DNA of 64,000 bases from an uncultured Carboxylicivirga sp. GTDB lineage: Bacteria; Bacteroidota; Bacteroidia; Bacteroidales; Marinilabiliaceae. Position numbers and translations under genes: made by a program. The notes under the pieces are model-generated. The model made no database searches and was not told the origin of the DNA. It worked only from the letters and a program-made list of their open reading frames with translations. The stretch lies in the NCBI RefSeq assembly GCF_963668385.1, contig NZ_OY764327.1, forward strand, positions 4,498,501 to 4,562,500. The letters are read 5' to 3'. Below, one piece after another: positions 8,451 through 17,716 of the stretch. How positions within the stretch are numbered: position 1 is the first letter of the stretch; each line of letters opens with the position of its first letter.

Positions 8451-9821
8451 TCCGGTAAAAATTTACCGGGCAGAACATTTTAAAGAACTGCCCGATATGT
8501 CTACTTTTAGTTTACCACAACAAAAAAGTAAGACATGGGTAAAAGTACAATTTTTAGCGGACAGCCTATATTTAATCAGCTGTTAACGTTCATTGACAAG
8601 AGTGAGATTAGAAAAATAGCGAAACAACACGGCAGCGAACGGTATGTAAAGAAGTTTACGACCTATAACCATTTGGTTGTGATGTTATTTGTTGCATTAG
8701 AAGGTTACTCCTCGATACGCGAGGTTATTCTTGGTTTACTTGCTAATGCGCATAAATTATCCCATTTAGGATTAAGTTATCTGGTAAAACGCAGTACTTT
8801 TTCAGAGGCTAATAAACGCCGAAGTAGCAAGGTCTTCGAAGATATTTACATGTCTGTCTACAGAAAACATGCTTCCAGTTTAGCGGACAGCCGGCTGCAA
8901 GAGAAAGAACTCAAGCGATTGTATATCATGGATTCGTCAACTATTTCCTTGTTCAAGGATATTTTGAAAGGAGTTGGACGCAATCCTAAAAATGGCAAAA
9001 GAAAGGCGGCATCAAGGCTCATACACTGATAAAAGCAGACGAGAACATACCTTGTTTAATCCGATATAGCGAAGCTGCCAAACACGACCATCTGTTTTTA
9101 GCAAAGGCAATGCATTTGCCGTCCGGTTCAATCATAACCTTTGACAAAGGCTATGTTGATTATGCCCGCTATGAGGCGTTTAGCGATAAGTCAATTTGGT
9201 ATGATACCCGATTAAAAGACAACGCTCTTTATAAAGCCAGGCAAGAGTTTGATATACCAGATGATGCAGATTCCGGTGTACTAAAAGATGAAGAAATCGT
9301 GCTTCTTTATGGTAGAAACAAAACAAAGGAACATAAAGCAAGACGTATTGCATACTGGGATAATGAAAATGCGCGAGTGTTTGAGTTTGTCACCAATAAC
9401 ATGGAACTTGCATACATCTACAAGAAGCGCTGGCAAATAGAGCTGCTATTTAAGCAACTCAAACAAAATTTTCCATTAAAGTATTTTCTTGGCGATAATG
9501 AGAACGCAATTAAAATTCAGATATGGGTAGCAATGTTAGCAAACCTGCTTATTGCCCTTGTAAAGAGTAAGTTGAAGCGTAATTGGGCATTCTCGAATAT
9601 GGTTTCTATTATCAGGCAACAATTAATGAATTATATCAATATATATGCCTTCTTAGAAAATCCTGAAAAAAGCTGGCTGGTATTGATTAAAGAAGATAAA
9701 AACAAGTATCAGAATTCGCTATTCCCAAAAATTTAAGGGGCTTACTTTTCGAAATTAAAAATGCCCGATTTGTATATCAGGCATTATATTGATATAATTA
9801 AAGCTATTCCGCTTTACCGGA
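8451..9821 (+). mobile_element. IS4-family insertion sequence (defective)
   Basis: The ends are TCCGGTAAAAA (8451) and the inverted GCTTTACCGGA (9811-9821), with 9 matching terminal bases. They enclose about 1.37 kb with one split transposase frame. No convincing target-site duplication is visible at the ends, so the exact tips may be a few bases off. It separates the replication module from the adhesin locus of the island. Confidence 0.75.
8535..9736 (+). pseudogene. IS4-family transposase, broken by a frameshift near 9003
   Basis: The first part (8535-9029, 164 residues) contains an N-terminal DUF4372-like region and the first catalytic aspartate in YIMDSSTISLF. The frame then breaks near AAAGAAAGGCGGC; reading continues one base back as GGIKAHTLIKADEN and joins the second part (to 9736). 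That part has the second aspartate in TFDKGYVDY and the IS4 signature Y-(2)-R-(3)-E-(6)-K in YKKRWQIELLFKQLK. All catalytic parts exist but in two frames. No X-XXY-YYZ slippery heptamer is at the junction and IS4 elements normally use one ORF, so a loss-of-function indel is more likely than programmed frameshifting. Confidence 0.88.
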
Positions 9822-10040
9822 CAACAATGGGTATTTTTACAAAACACATGATATTAATTTACTAAACAATTTGTACTTAATAACGTTTTTTTTAATGATG
9901 AACTATTTGATTTAGTTTAAATTAATTATTACCTTGAATATCTTTTAACTTCAAACAACGCATTTAATGTAGGCGTGTTTAATATTACGAGTATATATTG
10001 ATTAATATGTCATTTGTCCCATTTTGAGATGTAGTAATTT

Positions 10041-12992
10041 ATGGAAGTATTTTACAAAAGTGAAACTATAATCAGCATTATAGATCTTTTTAAAATGTTT
10101 AGTCAATTCAGAAGTAAGAAGCTCAATTCTATTGGGATTACTTATCTTGATGCTTATTTAACTTCTATTTTGTCGACTAAAACACGACTCGAATATCTCG
10201 ATTATTATAAGTTTATTCTTGAAAATATAAATGATAACTCAATTAATAAACAAGAACTTGAAAAGGTTGTTCTTGCTCTCAATTCAGATCTAGACGAATC
10301 ACAAAAATATCAGTTGTATATTTCTCTTTTTGAATACGCAAACTTCCTAAAAAATCCACTAAATAGAAATGAGATTCGATATTTGTTGAATGAAATTCAT
10401 TTGAATTTTAGTTTAGAACAGGAATTGATTGAGGATATTGAATCTTTTTGTTCTCATAATATTGAATTGATTAGTAAACGGAACAATGTTTTAATCATTT
10501 GTGATTTAAATAAAGTCAATGTCAAGTCATTTTTAGCTTATAATTGTTCTTTTTTGAGTGGAAGCATTTATACATACTACATTCAACCTATTAAAGCATT
10601 TTTAGTAAGATACAGTGGATCGGATCCATTAACTTTGAATAATCACCCAATTTTCACTAATAAAACCTATCAATTTACAATTGGAAGTATTATTGAAGGG
10701 GAATTTATTCAGCCAATTTTTTATAGTGATATTAGTTTTAAAATTTACGAAATTAAGAAAGAAAGAATTGAGTTAACCGTTGATCGTATTTCAAAAATTT
10801 ATGGTAAAACGAATCTCGGAATCCAATCTTTAAGCTTTCAAATTGCATCAGGACAGTTAATGGCAATAATTGGAGGAAGTGGAAGTGGTAAAACAACCCT
10901 TTTAAACCTTTTAAGTGCAAACATCAAACCTGATTCAGGTGCAATTTATATAAATGGTAAAGAATTAGAAACGAATCAATATCTGCTTAGGAAGCATATC
11001 GGTTTTGTGCCACAAGATGATCTTTTAATGGAAGATCTTACGGTTTATCAAAATTTGCTATTTAGTACCATTCTTTGTAGAGATGATCTGAATTTTTTAG
11101 AACAAAAAAGTTTAGTTGCAAAAACACTCGAAGAATTAGATTTATTTCATATTCAACATCTAAAAGTTGGTAATCCATTAAACAAAGTGATTAGCGGAGG
11201 TCAACGAAAAAGATTAAATATAGCACTCGAACTTATTAGAAAACCTTCAATAATTTATCTAGATGAACCTACTTCAGGACTCTCTTCATCCGATGCTCTT
11301 TCTGTAATCTCATTATTAAAAGAAATTACCCATTTAGGAAAAATTGTCATTATCAATATTCATCAACCTTCATCCGATATTTTCTATCTGTTTGATAAAC
11401 TCTTAATACTAGATAATAATGGATATACAAGTTACTTTGGTAATCCAATTTGGGCGGCTAACTATTTTAAACGTCTTTTAAATTTTGAAGACTCAGTAAT
11501 TGATGATAATATTAAATTTGGTCATTATAGTCCCGAACGTATTATTAATTTAATGGAATCCAAAAGAAGGGATGAAAAGGGGAACATTACCTCAAAAAGA
11601 ATTTATAATAGTAAGGATTGGTATGAAAGATTACACACGAATATTGGAGATCCTCCCTCAAAACTTCCACCCAAAGTTACAGACTTGCCACTATCTCATA
11701 CAATTAAGCCTTCAATAATTAAACAATTTATAGTTTTTACTATTCGTAATTTTTTAAACCGAATTGCAGATACATCTTATGTGCTAATGTTATTGATAAG
11801 TGCACCTGTCCTAGCACTTATGATGTCTTTCTTTTTGAAATCGACAGACTTAATTACACATCAATATTGGTTTATTAATAATGATAATATTCCTACCTAT
11901 TTATTCATAAGCGTTGTTATTTCAATATTTCAAGGTATGGTTGTAAGTGCTGGAGAAATATTCAGAGACTTGACTATTTTAAAAAGAGAGACCTTTTTAC
12001 AGCTAAGTCCTTTTGCTTATCTTAACTCAAAGTTAGTATATTTATTTATATTAAATGCCTATCATATAGGTGTTTATGTACTAATAGGAAATACTGTACT
12101 ACAGATAAAAAATTTAAATATTTACTATTTTATACTTCTTTGGATTACGGCTAATACATCAAGTCTCATAGGTTTGTACATATCGTCCAAATTGCATTCC
12201 ATCTTATCTATTTATATCACAATACCTTTTATTTTAATCCCCAAAATACTGCTTGCTGGAGCTATCCTAAATTTTGATAAAATCCATCATTCTTTGGCTT
12301 CTGATAAATATGTGCCCATTTATGCAAACCTGGCTATCTCGAGATGGACCTACGAAGGTTTAGTGAATATTCAATTCTCGTTAAATGAATACGATTACGA
12401 AATCTACGATCATTTAATAGATAAGAGTTCGCTTCAATATCAACTGTATTTTGTGCTTCCTTATCTAAAAACTAAGATTAACAATTTAAGTAAAGAACAA
12501 CAAGGTGACATAGATATTTCGAAAACCATGGTTAAAAATGTTTTTAATGAACTAAGAACGGATTTTCCCGTGTTAGGTAAAGAATTGTTATCAAGCAAAA
12601 TAAGTTACAATGATACCGAATCTTTATTATTTTTGATAAACAAAATTGAAAAGTGGTTAAAATTGAGTTTACAACAAATCAATTCTATTATTGAAAATAA
12701 GAGAACTAAAAGAAACATTGACAAAAGAAAGTATTTTAATCGTCAATTGGCTGAATTTGCACTTACATCAAGCGAATACGTCAATTATGTGCATAAAGGG
12801 AATAAACTAATACGAAAATACCAACCTTGTTATTTCATATCAAGAAGCAAGGTTGGCCGTTCACATTATTACGCTCCGTATAAAAGAATTGGTAGCATAA
12901 AAATTGAAACATGGAAATATAATTCTTTTATCCTGATCATTTATGGACTTCTATTTTATTTTTTAATATTTTATCGTTTATCAAAAAGATAA
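10041..12992 (+). CDS. ABCG-like ATP-binding/permease fusion transporter
   Basis: This 983-residue half-transporter combines both modules in ABCG order. An N-terminal region of about 240 residues of unknown fold comes first. The ATPase follows with Walker A GGSGSGKTT (about residue 278), signature ISGGQRKRLNIA, and Walker B IYLDEPTSGLSSSD with a downstream INIHQPS switch. The ABC-2-type membrane part has about six segments from residue 580, with a large soluble insertion between the fifth and the last (near the C-terminus). The substrate is unknown. It heads a row of co-directional genes with two secreted proteins and a response regulator. Such fusions are common in Bacteroidota but poorly characterised. 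Confidence 0.85.
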   Translation: MEVFYKSETIISIIDLFKMFSQFRSKKLNSIGITYLDAYLTSILSTKTRLEYLDYYKFILENINDNSINKQELEKVVLALNSDLDESQKYQLYISLFEYANFLKNPLNRNEIRYLLNEIHLNFSLEQELIEDIESFCSHNIELISKRNNVLIICDLNKVNVKSFLAYNCSFLSGSIYTYYIQPIKAFLVRYSGSDPLTLNNHPIFTNKTYQFTIGSIIEGEFIQPIFYSDISFKIYEIKKERIELTVDRISKIYGKTNLGIQSLSFQIASGQLMAIIGGSGSGKTTLLNLLSANIKPDSGAIYINGKELETNQYLLRKHIGFVPQDDLLMEDLTVYQNLLFSTILCRDDLNFLEQKSLVAKTLEELDLFHIQHLKVGNPLNKVISGGQRKRLNIALELIRKPSIIYLDEPTSGLSSSDALSVISLLKEITHLGKIVIINIHQPSSDIFYLFDKLLILDNNGYTSYFGNPIWAANYFKRLLNFEDSVIDDNIKFGHYSPERIINLMESKRRDEKGNITSKRIYNSKDWYERLHTNIGDPPSKLPPKVTDLPLSHTIKPSIIKQFIVFTIRNFLNRIADTSYVLMLLISAPVLALMMSFFLKSTDLITHQYWFINNDNIPTYLFISVVISIFQGMVVSAGEIFRDLTILKRETFLQLSPFAYLNSKLVYLFILNAYHIGVYVLIGNTVLQIKNLNIYYFILLWITANTSSLIGLYISSKLHSILSIYITIPFILIPKILLAGAILNFDKIHHSLASDKYVPIYANLAISRWTYEGLVNIQFSLNEYDYEIYDHLIDKSSLQYQLYFVLPYLKTKINNLSKEQQGDIDISKTMVKNVFNELRTDFPVLGKELLSSKISYNDTESLLFLINKIEKWLKLSLQQINSIIENKRTKRNIDKRKYFNRQLAEFALTSSEYVNYVHKGNKLIRKYQPCYFISRSKVGRSHYYAPYKRIGSIKIETWKYNSFILIIYGLLFYFLIFYRLSKR

Positions 12993-13027
12993 ACATAACA
13001 CTTTAAACAAACCTAAATCATTTCAAA

Positions 13028-13516
13028 ATGTCAAAAGTTAAAATTATTACATTGCTTTTATTTGGCATATTAGCCAATAAGTACTTGCAAGCGCAAGATT
13101 ATAAACACCTGTTTGATTCAACTCCTCCTTTGGGTGAAAAATTTGATACAAAGTCAGACAGACTAATTGTTGTAACCAAGGAAAAGTCAATTAAAATTGT
13201 AAGGTTCTTTTATGGAGATAGTAATTATAACATTGCCTTAACTAAAGATGACAAAAACGTAAAAATAGGGCTTCAAATAGTAAATACAGAAAATCTTGAG
13301 GTTTTATGGGATAATTCAGATAAGAATTATCAAGAAGAAATAGATATCTCGTTAAAAAAATCTTGTAGAGTTGCTATCGTAATAAGTTTAGTCTCTGAAA
13401 ATAAAACAGCAAATTCCCATCATATTGTTCTTACAGTACGATCTTTCAAAAAAGTAGGTAGCCTTTCGTCTGAAGAAACTTCACCACCACCATCTTCACC
13501 AATTCCTAACTTATAA
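13028..13516 (+). CDS. Secreted protein of unknown function, family A (copy 1)
   Basis: I do not recognise a named domain. The protein has a signal peptide (hydrophobic core ITLLLFGILANK, ending near LQAQ) and 160 residues in total. The body looks all-beta (KIVRFFYGDSNYNIALTK, IGLQIVN, RVAIVISLVSE), and the C-terminus is rich in Pro and Ser. The protein encoded at 24063-24494 has the same length, signal peptide and spacing of the central strands and is a likely paralog. Both stand beside a member of a second secreted family and a signalling protein. An envelope role is inferred from the signal peptide only. Confidence 0.6.
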   Translation: MSKVKIITLLLFGILANKYLQAQDYKHLFDSTPPLGEKFDTKSDRLIVVTKEKSIKIVRFFYGDSNYNIALTKDDKNVKIGLQIVNTENLEVLWDNSDKNYQEEIDISLKKSCRVAIVISLVSENKTANSHHIVLTVRSFKKVGSLSSEETSPPPSSPIPNL

Positions 13517-13567
13517 TATGCTAATTTAAGCTTATAGTGTAAAACCTAATTATTTTAGATACAGCAT

Positions 13568-14665
13568 ATGGAAAGAAAAGGCCGAATTTTAATAGTAGAT
13601 GACAATCCTAAAAACCTTCAGGTATTAGCTAATATTTTAAGTAATAATAGTTATGAAGTTGAAGTTGGAAAGAACAGTGTAGATGTATTCAATTGGCTTG
13701 ATGATGATTTTTTTGATATTCTGTTACTGGATGTACTAATGCCAGGAATGACAGGTTTTGAAGTGTGTAAAAAACTTAGACAAAACAAAAAGCTTGATAT
13801 AATGCCAATCATATTTATTTCGGCCCAAACTGATCCGGAAAGTATGGTTGAAGGATTTAATGCAGGTGGACAAGACTATGTTTCTAAACCTTTTGAACAG
13901 GCTGAGTTGTTGGCTCGAATTAAAACCCATATTGAATTGAAAAGAAGTAAGGAGGAGCTTACTTTATTAAACACTAACTTAGAGAAAACAATTTCACAAA
14001 GAACGAAAGAACTCCAAATTGCAAATCAGAGATTAATCGAACTTTCGTTAACAAAGGATCGTTTTTTGACGTTTTTGAGCAAAGTACTTACTTCTCCATT
14101 ATATTCTGTTTCTAAGGTTGTGGATGTTATAAAACAGTCTTCAGAGTCTTCAAAAATGTCTGAAATGATAATGCTTCTTGATCAATCTATCAACAAGCTT
14201 AATCAAATTGTACAGATGGCCACTTTTATCACCCAAATGATTTCGCCTAATGATATTTATGAAAAAAGAAAATTCTCGTTACTTTCTGTTATCGACTTTA
14301 CACTATTAGAACTTCAGGATGATTTATATAAAAAAAATCTTGATGTAGTACTTGATATTGATAAAAACATAAGTATAATAGGTAACAACGAGTTATTTAA
14401 AAGCTCACTTAAAGCGATATTTTCAGTAATTATTAAAGTTATAGAAAAGGATCAACAAATAAAATTTCGTTCATTTGAAAAGGATAATCATTATAAATTC
14501 ATCATTCAATCTACTATTCTTGATTGGCTCTCAATTGACAATAACTTACAAGAAGAACTTAACTTATTTATCGATTATAGTCAGACAATCATGTCGTTAG
14601 ATGGAGGATCATTCGAATTAATTGTTGGAGATGAGCATCACCATCTGTTTCAATGGATTTTTTAA
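13568..14665 (+). CDS. Response regulator fused to a degenerate histidine kinase
   Basis: The receiver domain (residues 5-120) is intact: acidic pair DD near 11, phospho-acceptor D55 in LLLDVLMPG, and K107 in SKPFE. A coiled coil (125-160) leads to a dimerization-like helix KDRFLTFLSKVLTSPL. It aligns with a HisKA H-box, but the histidine position is lysine (K172). The C-terminal part lacks a clear N box and glycine-rich G boxes, so it is unlikely to bind ATP normally. It probably works as a phospho-receiving scaffold or output protein. The receiver is closely similar to that of the protein at 29717, whose kinase is intact. Confidence 0.8.
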   Translation: MERKGRILIVDDNPKNLQVLANILSNNSYEVEVGKNSVDVFNWLDDDFFDILLLDVLMPGMTGFEVCKKLRQNKKLDIMPIIFISAQTDPESMVEGFNAGGQDYVSKPFEQAELLARIKTHIELKRSKEELTLLNTNLEKTISQRTKELQIANQRLIELSLTKDRFLTFLSKVLTSPLYSVSKVVDVIKQSSESSKMSEMIMLLDQSINKLNQIVQMATFITQMISPNDIYEKRKFSLLSVIDFTLLELQDDLYKKNLDVVLDIDKNISIIGNNELFKSSLKAIFSVIIKVIEKDQQIKFRSFEKDNHYKFIIQSTILDWLSIDNNLQEELNLFIDYSQTIMSLDGGSFELIVGDEHHHLFQWIF

Positions 14666-14705
14666 GTGTACTTAGTTTAAGATTAAACGAATAAAACCAT
14701 AAATT

Positions 14706-15611
14706 ATGAAAACAAAATTAACAAGTATAGCAGGATTGATATCAACTATTATAGCAATATCACTTTTACAAGGATGCAGCAGCTGTCAGCAAGATAAATC
14801 ACAACCAGAAATAGGAGAAGGTATCAATTTAAACAGTATAAATCTGGTTGATTCCATTGAGACAGTTATTACTGCCCTTCCATCTCCAGAAGAGGTAATC
14901 CAATATATTAAGAGTAACGATGTAAATTTTGATCCTGATTTGTTAGTACCAACTAAGATGTCCATTTTACTGACATCACTAAATAGCAAAAAACAGTTAC
15001 TTGGAATGTATTTGGCTGATTTAGCCTATTTATCATCCTTTTCTAGAACAGATTATATATCAGATTTGCTAAAAACAATTGACAACTTGATGAAGGATTT
15101 AGAGCTAACTCCCGTTGTTTCTGAAGATATGCGTACAATGATTCTTGAATCCTCATATACTCCTAATGATGTTTATACAATTTCACAAGAATTATACGAT
15201 TCTGTAATCAACTACCTGTACGATATAGATGATGGAAAGACACTCACTTTAATATCAATAGGTACCTTTTATGAAGTTATGTATATTACAACCAACATAC
15301 ATAACAACTATGATTTGTACATTAGTTCGATAAATAAAATAGGTGAGCAAAAGTTTATTTACACTGATTTACTAGAAATGTCGAAATCTTTTAGAGAAAA
15401 AGGTTTAAGTGAGGAATACGAAGATTTACTTATGCTTGAACAACCTTTCAAGAATATAAACTATCAATCAAAAATAGTAGATTCATATACTACTGAAGAT
15501 AGTGTGTTATATATTAAATCTTTGTCAACCACAGATATGTCTAGCAAAAAGTATGACGAATTCTGTTATATTATTAATCATATTAGAAATAAATTAGTTA
15601 CATTTAAATAA
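14706..15611 (+). CDS. Predicted lipoprotein of unknown function, family B (copy 1)
   Basis: The N-terminus has a lipoprotein signal peptide with lipobox LLQGC (C24). The mature part of about 277 residues is mainly helical. It shares LPSPEEVIQYIKSND, LLGMYLADLAY and a similar helix order with the protein at 23191-24060 (FPSPDELMAFIKTKE, LLGIYMADMAY), so the two are paralogs. No enzymatic motif is visible. It ends the co-directional run ABC transporter - family A - response regulator - family B, and is followed by a bidirectional terminator. Confidence 0.65.
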   Translation: MKTKLTSIAGLISTIIAISLLQGCSSCQQDKSQPEIGEGINLNSINLVDSIETVITALPSPEEVIQYIKSNDVNFDPDLLVPTKMSILLTSLNSKKQLLGMYLADLAYLSSFSRTDYISDLLKTIDNLMKDLELTPVVSEDMRTMILESSYTPNDVYTISQELYDSVINYLYDIDDGKTLTLISIGTFYEVMYITTNIHNNYDLYISSINKIGEQKFIYTDLLEMSKSFREKGLSEEYEDLLMLEQPFKNINYQSKIVDSYTTEDSVLYIKSLSTTDMSSKKYDEFCYIINHIRNKLVTFK

Positions 15612-15615
15612 ACAT

Positions 15616-15660
15616 ATAAACGCCTACCCTAAAGTATTCAATTTAAGGGTAGGTGTTTAT
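15616..15660. terminator. Bidirectional terminator between convergent genes
   Basis: The stem AAACGCCTACCCT pairs with AGGGTAGGTGTTT around a loop of about 12 nt, with A and T tracts at the two ends. It lies between the stop of the family B lipoprotein (+) and the stop of the OmpA-family gene (-). Confidence 0.75.
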
Positions 15661-15665
15661 CTCTC

Positions 15666-17714
15666 CTATTTAATTCCTTCAATTACAAATTCGGTTCTCC
15701 TATTTTTCGTTCGCCCTTCAATATTATCTGATCCATCAGCATTTTCATTTTTTGCAATAGGCTCTCTTTCTCCTCTACCCTCTGCTCGTAATTGATCAGG
15801 ATTTGCTCCTTTTGAAATTAGATAGTTTACAACATTATCAGCTCGCTTTTCCGACAAGCGTTGATTATATTTTTCACTACCTAAATTATCTGTGTGTGAA
15901 ATAATACGTATAATCAGCTCAGGATACTTTTGTATAAAATTCAACAGAGTTGAGTCTAAATTTGTTTTAGCTTCAAAAGTAAGCTCAGTTTTATCAAACT
16001 CATAATAAATATCTTTAATTTCAATTGGTTGTGCCGAAAATGTTAGTACAGGTTTTAAATCAAGTGAAATGTTATCATTTTCCTCCGTACATTTAGTATT
16101 GAAACTAAATCGACCACCTGCGACCAATGTATCTTTTACCTGAATTCGGTATTCATGATTTCTATCCAGCCAAATTCCAAATTCACCATTTGCATTAGTT
16201 GTAGTTTCTTTAATTAATAAAGAAGCCGCAGTATCAGATATTTGCGAAATCGCAATTAATTGATTTGCTAGAATTCCTTGTTCTGAAAACTGGTCTGTTA
16301 AATTTTCAAGTGTTTGACCTTTTAATAATTTCGCAGTTTCAATTTTTCCATGCACAAAAACACGCGCAATTGCAGTTTCTTCAAAGGCAAAAATGTTATT
16401 AAGCATTTGTCCATATTGAGATTCTTCTCCACTTCTATTGGATGCCACCAAGCCTCTCTTACCTGATTCATTTCTAAAAAAATCAATATCATCAAAGGAT
16501 GAATTAATTGGGTATCCAATATTTTGATGATTTTGCCAATTAACTAATTCTCCTTTACAATAAAAAATATCGTATCCTCCAACCGTTGGTAGACCATTAG
16601 AACTAAAAAACAACGCGTGTGATTCTAAATCGTAAAAAGGTGTAATTTCATCTCCGCTTGTATTAATATAAACACCTGCGTTAAATGGCTTTGAATGTTT
16701 TTGATTATTCTTGTTATATATTATATACCATATATCATTACCTCCAGCACCTCCCTTTTTGTCTGATACAAAATATATTACTTCTAATGAAGGATCGTAG
16801 CATGTTCCAACGGTTGGTTGTGATGATGAATATCCTTTCTTGTTAATGTTTTTATTTAAAGCGATTGGATTTGACCATAAACCATTCTCGAATTTAGACA
16901 TATAAAGATGGCAGATGTACCTGTTTTGAAGATTTCTTGCACATTTGGTATAATAGAAGCGTAATCCGTCAATTGAATAAGTTCCATCGCCAGTATCATA
17001 GTCGCTATAATTAAAAAAAGGTTCTGGTACATTTTCTTCTAATGTCCAGATACTGTCATTTTCTATCGCATATTTAAATCCACGTTTTGATTGATATTGA
17101 ATGTCCAGATTTTCATTCAAATTATCTGGATCTGAAATGGCACCAAAAATCATTTCTCTCTCTGAGATCAATTTTGGGGCAAATTCAATATGATCTGTGT
17201 TAATTGAATTACCGATTGGTCTAATTTTGGTGTAAACAACAGTGTCGCGATAGCTAATTGCTAAATCACAACCTGCAATTGAATTATCAATACGCTCTCG
17301 GGTTATATTTCCCATCTTAATACGTTTAGATCTTCTTCGCAATCGGATCAAAATTTCTTTAGCTTCCTCATAATTCCCGTACATTTTTTCTAATTCAGCC
17401 AAAAAAAATGCAATTTCACCATTTGTATAGGGACTAATTTTGAAGTGTTGTCCTAAAATTTCATAAGCTTTTTCGTACTGATAACTTTTTATTAAAGCTT
17501 TGATTTGGTAAACTATAAAGTTTTCACTTTCTGGTTTACTTAATACTAATTCATTCGCGATTACAGAAGCAGTAATGTAGTCATTTAGCCAAACAGCTTC
17601 TTTATACATTTTTTTTAATTGCCACCTATTGAAGTCCGAGTAGTTTACATTGCTCTGACCGTTAATATTGATCCATGCTGGTAATATTAAGATAATCGCC
17701 AGTTTTTTCAACAT
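15666..17714 (-). CDS. OmpA-family protein with TPR-like and WD40-like (PD40) repeats
   Basis: This 682-residue envelope protein has a signal peptide, then helical TPR-like repeats (about 30-150). A beta-propeller-like PD40 region with motifs such as YFVSDKKGGAGGNDIWY and LFFSSNGLPTVGGYDIFY follows, then a carboxypeptidase-regulatory-like segment. The C-terminal OmpA peptidoglycan-binding domain (about 560-680) has ISHTDNLGSEKYNQRLSEKR and the final RTKNRRTEFVIEG. This architecture matches T9SS-associated PorE-like proteins that link outer-membrane components to peptidoglycan. It is 2 bp after the PorP/SprF gene, so the two are co-transcribed. It is an accessory homolog rather than the core T9SS copy (inference). 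Confidence 0.85.
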   Translation of the reverse strand: MLKKLAIILILPAWININGQSNVNYSDFNRWQLKKMYKEAVWLNDYITASVIANELVLSKPESENFIVYQIKALIKSYQYEKAYEILGQHFKISPYTNGEIAFFLAELEKMYGNYEEAKEILIRLRRRSKRIKMGNITRERIDNSIAGCDLAISYRDTVVYTKIRPIGNSINTDHIEFAPKLISEREMIFGAISDPDNLNENLDIQYQSKRGFKYAIENDSIWTLEENVPEPFFNYSDYDTGDGTYSIDGLRFYYTKCARNLQNRYICHLYMSKFENGLWSNPIALNKNINKKGYSSSQPTVGTCYDPSLEVIYFVSDKKGGAGGNDIWYIIYNKNNQKHSKPFNAGVYINTSGDEITPFYDLESHALFFSSNGLPTVGGYDIFYCKGELVNWQNHQNIGYPINSSFDDIDFFRNESGKRGLVASNRSGEESQYGQMLNNIFAFEETAIARVFVHGKIETAKLLKGQTLENLTDQFSEQGILANQLIAISQISDTAASLLIKETTTNANGEFGIWLDRNHEYRIQVKDTLVAGGRFSFNTKCTEENDNISLDLKPVLTFSAQPIEIKDIYYEFDKTELTFEAKTNLDSTLLNFIQKYPELIIRIISHTDNLGSEKYNQRLSEKRADNVVNYLISKGANPDQLRAEGRGEREPIAKNENADGSDNIEGRTKNRRTEFVIEGIK

Positions 17715-17716
17715 AT

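Noticed and set aside
8990-9015. Programmed -1 frameshift in the IS4 transposase
   Set aside because: No X-XXY-YYZ slippery heptamer is in register and the IS4 family normally uses a single ORF. A mutation is simpler.
10041-12992. Assigning the ABCG-like protein to a heme or polysaccharide exporter
   Set aside because: The substrate cannot be read from the sequence, and it is far from the exopolysaccharide cluster.
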